A stretch of DNA of 8,096 nucleotides. It comes from an uncultured Dyadobacter sp. GTDB taxonomy: Bacteria; Bacteroidota; Bacteroidia; Cytophagales; Spirosomataceae. Position 1 is the stretch's first letter, and every line of letters starts with the position of its first letter. Positions 1-5,317 of this stretch are shown here, in pieces. A model generated the notes under the pieces. It was not told the origin of the DNA, ran no database searches, and saw only the letters and a program-made list of their open reading frames with translations. The stretch lies in the NCBI RefSeq assembly GCF_946482605.1, contig NZ_CAMLSE010000069.1, positions 1-8,096 of the forward strand. The letters are read 5' to 3'. The translations under genes were made by a program, and so were the position numbers.

Positions 1-21
1 AACAAACGGTATAGGCTCTAT

Positions 22-225
22 TCAGAAATTGATCACCAAGGAGAGAATAACACACAACGTCGCAAATGTGAGCTGGAAACAATGCACACTAATGTGCTTG
101 TCAATTTCGGCGTCTTTGAGCCATTCCGGCAGGATGTAGGTGAAGTGGGTGTACTTCAACCTCTTAAACACACGCCCCTCCCATCTCTGAACAAACATAC
201 CGTAAGCTCGATCCGATATCGGCAT
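22..225 (-). pseudogene. Tyrosine recombinase (phage integrase family) C-terminal remnant
   Basis: The 67-residue reading frame matches the C-terminal catalytic part of integrases common in Bacteroidota mobile elements. It reads in order: a MPISDRAY segment (intact relatives have a similar YMPIS segment after the first catalytic region), then GRVFKRLKY, then LPEWLKDAEIDKHIS, then VHCFQLTFATL. That last block corresponds to the family's HCFRHTFATL box. Here the R-H pair of the catalytic HxxR box is Q-L, so the catalytic arginine is lost. The frame stops at 22-24, before the LGH motif and the catalytic tyrosine. Upstream on the minus strand the same frame reaches a stop within about ten codons, so the N-terminal arm-binding and core-binding domains and the first catalytic arginine are absent. 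Shifted by two bases just before the stop, the next codons read YSLLGD and later YTV, a weak hint of the lost continuation. The product would be inactive. The identification rests on motif memory, not on an alignment. Confidence 0.7.
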
Positions 226-379
226 GAATTCCGCCCGAGCTTGTAGTTGCGCTTAGCGCAGTCATTGCCACGAAATTTTGTCATAGTCGTTTTAGCCGAG
301 AATTCGTTGCCACAATGCTGGTAAATTCTGGTGGTGAGGGAAATGTTTGACTCATAAACGTGCTTGAAATGCAGTTAGG

Positions 380-397
380 TCAAATAAGATTATTTGA
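380..397. repeat. 18-bp AT-rich palindrome (8-2-8)
   Basis: TCAAATAA at 380-387 and its exact reverse complement TTATTTGA at 390-397 flank a two-base centre (GA). The symmetry and spacing resemble an operator for a dimeric DNA-binding protein. No promoter matching the Bacteroidota consensus overlaps it and no intact gene starts beside it. It may be left over from the decayed element, or it may be chance in AT-rich DNA. Confidence 0.4.
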
Positions 398-488
398 GCG
401 TAAATATCTCTCCCATTTCTTCTTCCTCTCGAAATCGCCTGGTCCTGAGGGACAAAAATTAGTAAATCACTGCGAGAAGGGCAGAAGA

Positions 489-531
489 AAACGGCTGAAA
501 TATAGATCAACAATCTAATTTTCAGCCGTTT
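489..531. terminator. Bidirectional intrinsic-terminator-like hairpin
   Basis: Twelve-base perfect arms (AAACGGCTGAAA at 489-500, TTTCAGCCGTTT at 520-531) are followed inward by a 2x2 mismatch, then a five-base stem (TAGAT 503-507, ATCTA 513-517) and a five-base loop. The A-rich left flank and T-ended right arm would allow termination in either direction, with a better T-rich tail when read on the minus strand (TTTTCTTC). No intact gene ends next to it. The nearest candidates are minus-strand ORFs at 642 and 977. Confidence 0.65.
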
Positions 532-641
532 AAATATTACTACCTACTGGTATTCTATCTACTTATTTGCCATGCCTTAAATCTACGGTGGCCAATCCGT
601 GTTCTTTCCGGCAGTTTTGTCTCGCGTAACGTCACCTGAAA

Positions 642-800
642 TCATATCAAACGAATGATGACAACTTTGCCAAATACAAACAAGTGCTTTCGGACTTCAT
701 CGATAATCGCTCCCGCTGTCTTTACTCGCCAACGTTCAGCATTACCTCGGCCGCTCGCGGTATCCTCTTTCGATCCTGCGAAAATATTGACCTGTGCCAT
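642..800 (-). CDS. Doubtful 52-residue ORF, possibly a gene fragment
   Basis: An ATG at 800 opens a frame ending with TGA at 642-644. The same frame is open upstream to a stop at about 838. The predicted peptide begins MAQVNIFAGSKEDTA and contains a charged stretch (GNAERWRVKTAGAIIDEVRK), so its composition is protein-like. I do not recognise a family. A neighbouring frame just upstream reads LNFRIITFDHC, so a frameshifted fragment of a longer gene is possible. The opposite strand is also open here (655-843), which weakens the coding claim. The 489-531 hairpin lies downstream in the right direction to end its transcript. Confidence 0.2.
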   Translation of the reverse strand: MAQVNIFAGSKEDTASGRGNAERWRVKTAGAIIDEVRKHLFVFGKVVIIRLI

Positions 801-976
801 GCAGAGCTTGACGGCGGCGACCTTTTGCAGTGATCAAATGTGATGATCCGGAAGTTCAATGGTAAGAACTATACTTGCGTTATATCCTCATGATAAGATA
901 ACTTTTTGCATTCCACCCAACTCTGGCAGGCTGCCGCCAGCCAACACCCGGAAAAATAGCGTCGGGTAAAACCAAG

Positions 977-2512
977 TTATCTGCTGGCTTTTGCGCGTAA
1001 TTCCTCGTTTTCCAAAGTCAGGCTGGCTATTTGCTGTCTTAAACTCCTGATCTGATCAGTATCGACCGTTTCCAACAGCTCGAGATAATCTACGTCGTGT
1101 GTGCCGCTAAGATACATTTTCAGATCTGAATCATCGCTCAGTAAATTCCCAAAGCCGTCATTTAAAGGAATTGAATCCACTGCATGATCCGGCATGTCCT
1201 TCAAGGGAATCTCGTGCGAATCGGGCATTAACCTCATCCGAATCCGGCCAGCGATCGGGGTTCTGTCATTGGCCTCTATGCCACCATAAACCCCATAGAG
1301 TACCAAAGAGTTATTTACATGTTTCTTCGAATTGTCGATGTACAAGGTAAATCGGTGAAGCCTCCGATTTCGAATTAAATCGAAATAACAAATGATTGAA
1401 TGATTATTTCCGATTCGTACCCTGCCCTGGTAAACTTTTTTATCATGCGCCCTGGTGGTTTTCAACAGGATTTCAGCATTCGTGTTTTTATGAAACCTGC
1501 AAACAAATTTCATTAAGTATTGATCCGTGCTCCTGTTCCCGCTCAGCAGGTGGCATTCGTATGTACCAACGTATGGCGCCAGTTCTTTGACCTCACTAAA
1601 TGACTCGTTAGGCAAATCTTCGATCGACTCTATCCTCTGGTCAGTAACCACTAATCTACTTCGAAACAAAAAATTGTAGATCGCGTCATTGACCGGAGTA
1701 TTACCCATCTGCTCGAGGCAACTTTGTTTGGTATCATGCTTTTCAAGCAAAGCAACACCGGCAACTGGCTTGTCATCCGGAGAAAGCCTTCCGACTGTAC
1801 AATAGGTACCCAGTAAAAGTCTCCAGTTTTCTGGGGCGTCTCCGTCCAGAGAAAAAATCCAATGTGAGACAATCTTGGGATTTTTATGATCCCTCATTCG
1901 AATAATGAGGTTTTTCTCGATGCGCTCAGCAGACTCAGAACTTATTTGGGCTACCAACCCGTCAGAATGTATAGATGGCCTGTTATGATAAAGCTCCAGC
2001 AAAGCTGTTAAGGCAACAGCGTCCTGCGAATTCTTTGGAAACGACACGGCAAAATACCCCCGGTCCACCCGTCTCTTTTCGTTGTTGGAATTTCCGTTTT
2101 CAAACCAGTAATATAGTACAAAATGTAGTGTCGTAACTTCGTTACTGACTGCTTGGCTCTGATTCAGGACCGAATCCGCAATCCCGGTCACGTTCTGAAA
2201 TGTGCCTTCCTTGTACACGAGGTCGAAACCCTTAGCAATTGCAACGATCGCCTTTGTCAGATATCCCCTGGTTTCTGCTTGATTAGGATGCTTGGCTAAG
2301 CGCCTGAGTTTGTGCTCAAAACTACCCCTGTTATAGTATTCTCCCCTGCGCTGACCTCTTCCAGGTGTCTGAGCAATCCGCTCCCCTGTCTTGGAAACGT
2401 GAAAATTGGCCCAATTTCCAATAGCTTTGATTGTCCTCCTGAGTTCTACGCAGATTTGTTCAATCTGTGCTGCCGAAGCTTCTGCTAAAGCCAGTTGTAG
2501 CTTTTCATCCAT
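977..2512 (-). CDS. Unrecognised 511-residue soluble protein with C-terminal leucine zipper
   Basis: I do not recognise the family. There is no signal peptide or membrane segment, so the protein is probably cytoplasmic. Residues 1-130 are helix-prone and basic (TPGRGQRRGEYYNRG at 49-63, then HKLRRLAKH), which could contact nucleic acid or a partner. The middle is mixed alpha/beta. Two stretches each begin with a hydrophobic run and GTY (G235-Y237 in RLLLGTY; G316-Y318 in PYVGTY) and continue as alternating beta strands, the second reaching GRIRMRLM at 422-429. They could be two related beta-barrel-like domains. Residues 484-511 form a clear heptad pattern: I488, L491, I495, L498, N502, L505, with asparagine at an a position as in parallel dimeric zippers. 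It is therefore probably a dimer. A good promoter lies just upstream at 2549-2579. The gene diverges from the vWA/membrane operon, so it may regulate or sense for that operon, but no classical helix-turn-helix is evident. No catalytic motif is visible. Confidence 0.85.
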   Translation of the reverse strand: MDEKLQLALAEASAAQIEQICVELRRTIKAIGNWANFHVSKTGERIAQTPGRGQRRGEYYNRGSFEHKLRRLAKHPNQAETRGYLTKAIVAIAKGFDLVYKEGTFQNVTGIADSVLNQSQAVSNEVTTLHFVLYYWFENGNSNNEKRRVDRGYFAVSFPKNSQDAVALTALLELYHNRPSIHSDGLVAQISSESAERIEKNLIIRMRDHKNPKIVSHWIFSLDGDAPENWRLLLGTYCTVGRLSPDDKPVAGVALLEKHDTKQSCLEQMGNTPVNDAIYNFLFRSRLVVTDQRIESIEDLPNESFSEVKELAPYVGTYECHLLSGNRSTDQYLMKFVCRFHKNTNAEILLKTTRAHDKKVYQGRVRIGNNHSIICYFDLIRNRRLHRFTLYIDNSKKHVNNSLVLYGVYGGIEANDRTPIAGRIRMRLMPDSHEIPLKDMPDHAVDSIPLNDGFGNLLSDDSDLKMYLSGTHDVDYLELLETVDTDQIRSLRQQIASLTLENEELRAKASR

Positions 2513-2548
2513 TTACCGTAATAGTCCAATTTTAGTCAGGGTTTTTCC

Positions 2549-2579
2549 CAAAAATATGTCTCCGACCGGTTATTAACAA
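2549..2579 (-). promoter_or_regulatory. Bacteroidota-type promoter for the 977-2512 gene
   Basis: Read on the minus strand, TTG (2577-2579) is followed by 20 bases and then TATTTTTG (2549-2556). The second element is an exact match to the TAnnTTTG -7 consensus recognised by the Bacteroidota primary sigma factor, and the spacing is within the known range. Transcription would begin near 2541, giving a leader of about 30 bases before the ATG at 2512. Confidence 0.65.
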
Positions 2580-2580
2580 C

Positions 2581-2630
2581 TCTTTAGCGACAGGTGATGC
2601 TAAAGATTGTGCTAAAGGCCAAAGATTAGC
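2581..2630. repeat. Clustered short repeats in the divergent promoter region
   Basis: TCTTTAGC (2581-2588) and GCTAAAGA (2599-2606) form a perfect 8-bp inverted repeat around a ten-base loop. GCTAAAG recurs at 2611-2617, twelve bases after the copy at 2599-2605, and a related AAAGATTAGC lies at 2621-2630. The cluster sits immediately upstream of the minus-strand promoter and between the two divergent transcription units. It could therefore bind a regulator acting on one or both. No binding protein is identified. Confidence 0.4.
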
Positions 2631-2764
2631 AACCAAAAACAGTTAATAATATTGATATTTTCAAATTTTGTTAAATAATATTTTGTCATATGTATATATA
2701 TCTGAACTTTATTCTGTCATCATACCGTTAAATAAATGAATAACCTTAAAACCATTTTACACCT

Positions 2765-3559
2765 ATGAAAGAGTCTGTTTCAAAATTCATTCAGCGCTAC
2801 TCAAAGCGCGCCCATCTTTCTGCTCATACCGGGCCGGAACATGGTCATCAAAACTCACTTTTGCACTCATGCAAATGGGTGGCTTTTTTTTGCGTCATTT
2901 CCCTCGTCTCGGCAACTTGTAACCCTGACGCTTCTCCCACTCAGGAAGCCAGGCAGCAAATTTTGCTAGTTATCGGTGATGACCTTAGCGGCACCTTTCA
3001 GGGGCATACGCATCTTTCCATCACGCTTCTGGATTCCATATTGCGAATGCTCGAAGAAGAGGGCAGCGGTGCAAAAATCGCTTACAATGCAATTGGCAAT
3101 CCCAGCAGGCAATCGTTTTTGCGTTGCAATCTTGAATCCAGGGTAGGAATAGACAGAGAGGCCGTATTGTCAGTTCAGGCCAAACAAGCCATCGAATCGG
3201 ATCGGATAAAAAAAAGGAATGAACAAGCGATTCGCTCCTTTCTGACATCCTACAAATCGTTGTCATCCAGCAGGGCCCACTCGCAGACCGATCTGAATGG
3301 TTTCTTTGTCCAGGCATCATCTTTCTTTGCTGAACCCCAATTCGGCACATATCGAAAAATGTTGCTGGTAAATTCTGACGGCCTGCATGATACCGCTGGC
3401 CAGCATCGGCTGGATTGCAGTTTACCACCAGATGTTGAAGTTTATTTATGTGGATGGAGTCAAGATGCAGCAACGTGTTCTGGCAATCAGGCCAGCAAAT
3501 TTGAAGGAGTTATCGGTTTTCACGACTATTTAACGCAAAACCTTACCAACCATGAATAA
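2765..3559 (+). CDS. Membrane-anchored vWA-like (MIDAS) protein
   Basis: The first 37 residues are basic or polar and are followed by a hydrophobic segment (about 38-51, WVAFFCVISLVSA) ending at Cys52. This could be a loose lipobox (S-A-T-C) or an uncleaved N-terminal anchor. Either way the rest should lie outside the inner membrane. From residue 65 the chain resembles a von Willebrand factor A domain: a hydrophobic first strand (QQILLVI), then D73-x-S75-x-T77, the MIDAS DxSxS/T motif. Thr175-Asp176 occupies the place of the third MIDAS loop, and a late strand ends in a DG-type loop (MLLVNSDG, Asp205). Such domains bind a divalent metal and hold protein partners. The Cys121, Cys218, Cys229 and Cys238 residues could form disulfides. 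The stop overlaps the next gene by 8 bp, so the two are probably co-transcribed. The signal region has a T8 run and the middle an A8 run. No clear Shine-Dalgarno precedes the ATG, and no exact consensus promoter was found upstream. The partner and process are unknown. Confidence 0.82.
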   Translation: MKESVSKFIQRYSKRAHLSAHTGPEHGHQNSLLHSCKWVAFFCVISLVSATCNPDASPTQEARQQILLVIGDDLSGTFQGHTHLSITLLDSILRMLEEEGSGAKIAYNAIGNPSRQSFLRCNLESRVGIDREAVLSVQAKQAIESDRIKKRNEQAIRSFLTSYKSLSSSRAHSQTDLNGFFVQASSFFAEPQFGTYRKMLLVNSDGLHDTAGQHRLDCSLPPDVEVYLCGWSQDAATCSGNQASKFEGVIGFHDYLTQNLTNHE

Positions 3560-4679
3560 TTCTACTCCCAAAGCCCTACATCGGGCGAACATCGCAAATC
3601 GGCAGGCGTCTTCTGCGCACAGGGCCAAGCTTGCCCGCAATAAAAACCGCCTGATCGTCTCACAATGGAGCAAGAAAATGAGTGCAACACCTCTTTTTTT
3701 GGTAACAGGACTTTTTGTAGTGGTTTTTGTAGTAGATTTCCAGATTTCCTGGGAACTTTACAGGGATTTGGTGGCAACAATATACCCCAAGCACCAACCC
3801 TTTTGGGCGGTCGCCTTGATTGGATTAATGATCGCGGGCTTTACCGCAGTGGTCTCTCACCTTGTATCCAAGTCCATTGATTCCAGATTGTTTGGATGGG
3901 AGGTGTTTTTAGCCGTCGAAGTAAAAAACGATGGCAAGACTTCTGAAACACTTGCAGTTGAAGATGTAGAAAACGCTCGGCGAAGAGAGCTTATACAGGG
4001 CCTTCTCTTGTTCATTTTGCTGATGGCATCTGTGACCGCAATTTCCTACCAACGTACGATTTTGATGGCATTGGGCAAACATGACCTTCCGGGCAACGCT
4101 GGATTCGTTCAGAAAAACCTGCCGATTTTGCTTGCTTTTCTTGGGGTTTTTACCGGGATTTATGTTCATTACTTGGTAGAGCTAACTCGCAGGGTCATCC
4201 TTGTATTTCACTTCGGAAGACAGTTTGAAAAGCTTACACGGCAAACCTACAATTCTGACCAGATCGTTTTCGAATTGATCGAAGATGCAAAAAGTAACAA
4301 TGAGAAGGTGCCCATGACCAAGAACCTGCTGGACTCGATCTTTCGGTTTCGTTCTCGTGCAAACGATGACAACTACGTAGATCCTAACGATAATGATATC
4401 AAGGAGGTCAGCATTTCAGTGACCAATCATCTTGGAGAAGCCGTAGATAACGTCCGTGTTGCCGCAATTACGGCGGGCAAAACAAAAACTCCATCCTTCT
4501 TTACACAGGATGGAGGACATGCTAAAATTTACTGGCAGGACAAATCAGAATATCTGACCGAAGTAATTGTTGGCAGCAAGTCCTTTTTTGGCCATTACCT
4601 TGCCCACCAAAATTATGATATTAAGATAGTTACGACCGGGCTGCAGGATTCCGCCAAAAACTTACTATCCAGTAATTAA
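3552..4679 (+). CDS. Four-helix membrane protein with cytoplasmic beta-rich C-terminal domain
   Basis: I do not recognise a named family. A basic 45-residue N-terminus is followed by four likely transmembrane helices at about 46-64, 84-104, 148-166 and 190-210. The positive-inside pattern (RNKNR before helix 1, ELTRR after helix 4) puts both ends in the cytoplasm and leaves only short outside loops (about 65-83 and 167-189). Residues 105-147 form a charged cytoplasmic loop. After helix 4, about residues 211-280 are helical and charged. Residues 284-360 look like a small beta-sandwich of the transthyretin or Ig-like kind: VSISVTNHLGEAVDNVRVAA, then strands around FFTQDGGHAKIYW and LTEVIVGSK. 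The start overlaps the vWA gene by 8 bp, which implies translational coupling and a shared function. The small periplasmic loops are natural contact sites for the vWA protein, with the C-terminal domain signalling or acting inside. Channel, pore-forming effector and receptor roles are all possible. Transcription ends at the hairpin at 4697-4739. Confidence 0.85.
   Translation: MNNSTPKALHRANIANRQASSAHRAKLARNKNRLIVSQWSKKMSATPLFLVTGLFVVVFVVDFQISWELYRDLVATIYPKHQPFWAVALIGLMIAGFTAVVSHLVSKSIDSRLFGWEVFLAVEVKNDGKTSETLAVEDVENARRRELIQGLLLFILLMASVTAISYQRTILMALGKHDLPGNAGFVQKNLPILLAFLGVFTGIYVHYLVELTRRVILVFHFGRQFEKLTRQTYNSDQIVFELIEDAKSNNEKVPMTKNLLDSIFRFRSRANDDNYVDPNDNDIKEVSISVTNHLGEAVDNVRVAAITAGKTKTPSFFTQDGGHAKIYWQDKSEYLTEVIVGSKSFFGHYLAHQNYDIKIVTTGLQDSAKNLLSSN
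4489..4515. repeat. Intragenic 9-bp perfect inverted repeat
   Basis: CTCCATCCT (4489-4497) and AGGATGGAG (4507-4515) pair perfectly around a nine-base loop, inside the codons of the beta-rich domain of the membrane protein. No T-tract follows, so it is not a standard terminator. It could stall or protect the mRNA, or be incidental. Confidence 0.4.
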
Positions 4680-4696
4680 CCGTTATCATTGAATGC

Positions 4697-4739
4697 ATGG
4701 AGCTGGTTGCCCGTATCATGGTCGCCGGCTCCATTTTTT
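4697..4739 (+). terminator. Rho-independent terminator of the vWA/membrane-protein operon
   Basis: ATGGAGCTGG (4697-4706) pairs with CCGGCTCCAT (4725-4734), with one T-G wobble, and is followed by six Ts (4734-4739). It starts 17 bases after the stop codon of the membrane-protein gene. This supports a two-gene transcript separate from the serine recombinase. Confidence 0.8.
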
Positions 4740-5131
4740 ATGCTTACTGAACCCGAAACAGAACTTCCAATATGTTGGCTAGTAAGGACGTCTGTCATGA
4801 TAGCCCAATACTTTCTCCCCATAGGATGACTGGATGCTACGATTGCTAATGATCCAAAACCACTCGATAACGCAACGCGCTCTTGCTATCTGGATAATAT
4901 CAACAGATCAGCTTGATGTGTCCTTTTCGGGATTAACGAGCGCAAGATTCAGTGAGGATACATTACATCAATCCCACTTAATTAAATTTATTGAATCGAT
5001 GGTTGCTAGGGCGAATTGGCAGTTCATTGCCAATGGTTCTTAAAAGCACTTGCCATTGGAATCGCCTCAATAACGTTCCACCGCAAGGGGCCACAGATTT
5101 CAACGACGGAAGGGTGGAAGAATTGGAACAG
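4740..5131. other. Intergenic region upstream of the recombinase
   Basis: No well-supported gene is visible. A 69-residue plus-strand frame (4834-5043) and a longer overlapping frame opening with TTG at 4991 are present but resemble nothing I know. The stretch contains the nested dyads at 5015-5059. It could hold a decayed gene or the recombination site of the serine recombinase. Confidence 0.45.
5015..5059. repeat. Nested and mutually exclusive dyads upstream of the recombinase
   Basis: ATTGGCA (5015-5021) pairs with TGCCAAT (5028-5034) around a six-base loop. Overlapping this, CCAATGG (5030-5036) can instead pair with CCATTGG (5053-5059). The cluster spans 45 bp and starts about 200 bp before the recombinase start. 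Large serine recombinases act on sites of roughly this length with imperfect dyad symmetry, often next to their own gene, so this is a candidate att site. It is not proven. Confidence 0.3.
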
Positions 5132-5317
5132 ATGGAGCAGAATCTAAGTAAAGAAAGGGAAGAGGTATTCATCAATTTGCTTGCGTCAATATTTGTAGAA
5201 TCTATCTTTGAAGAAGCAGGTTATGAAGACAGGGATTGCATATCTGAGAATATCCAACGACCGCCAAAGCAACCACAGCATAGCAGGTCAACAAATGATG
5301 GTTCAGGGTTGGTGTGA
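5132..5317 (+). CDS. Possible small ORF overlapping the recombinase start
   Basis: From the ATG at 5132 this frame gives 61 residues; an in-frame GTG at 5114 or TTG at 4991 would lengthen it. The first half has convincing protein character (SKEREEVFINLLASIFVE), an amphipathic helix rich in acidic and aliphatic residues. Small acidic proteins just ahead of serine recombinases occur in Bacteroidota elements, as far as I recall. The last 31 codons lie over the recombinase gene in another frame and read as low-complexity polar sequence, so the end may be fortuitous. If real, it would be coupled to the recombinase and might be an accessory factor. The promoter at 5181-5210 lies inside it, which argues against it or implies separate transcription. 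Confidence 0.3.
   Translation: MEQNLSKEREEVFINLLASIFVESIFEEAGYEDRDCISENIQRPPKQPQHSRSTNDGSGLV
5181..5210 (+). promoter_or_regulatory. Consensus promoter immediately before the recombinase ATG
   Basis: TTG (5181-5183), 19 bases, then TATCTTTG (5203-5210) is an exact match to the Bacteroidota TTG-N19-TAnnTTTG pattern. Transcription would begin near 5217, about six bases before the ATG at 5223, giving an almost leaderless message. This favours the ATG at 5223 over an in-frame TTG at 5208, which lies inside the -7 element. A chance match cannot be excluded in AT-rich DNA. Confidence 0.45.

Larger units (their letters stand above)
226..641. other. Non-coding stretch with palindrome and terminator-like hairpin
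   Basis: No reading frame of convincing length or composition is visible on either strand between the integrase remnant and the doubtful small ORF at 642-800. The stretch holds a palindrome at 380-397 and a hairpin at 489-531, listed separately. A pyrimidine-rich run lies at about 407-433. Translating the minus strand upstream of 225 in all three frames gave only short frames broken by stops, so the missing front of the integrase is not here in recognisable form. Confidence 0.6.

Noticed and set aside
655..843. 62-residue plus-strand ORF
   Set aside because: Composition is poor in charged residues and rich in Ser, Thr, Pro and Cys, as expected from antisense translation. The opposite strand looks more protein-like.
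922..981. Terminator for the 977-2512 gene
   Set aside because: CTGGC/GCCAG and GATAACTT/AAGTTATC inverted repeats are present near the gene end, but no T-tract follows on the minus strand.
2640..2700. Promoter for the vWA operon at TAATATTTTG
   Set aside because: It does not match TAnnTTTG exactly and the nearest upstream TTG is too far away. The region is so AT-rich that partial matches are expected.
3021..3473. 150-residue minus-strand ORF
   Set aside because: It lies wholly inside the vWA gene; high Cys, His and Met content and no recognisable motif mark it as a shadow frame.
977..4679. CBASS-type assignment of the membrane protein
   Set aside because: The four-helix architecture recalls some nucleotide-gated effectors, but no nucleotidyltransferase or signal synthase motif is encoded in the window.
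4834..5043. 69-residue plus-strand ORF as a gene
   Set aside because: No recognised motif, signal or promoter. It could be the front of a frameshifted gene continuing into the 4991-5317 frame, but nothing supports the join.
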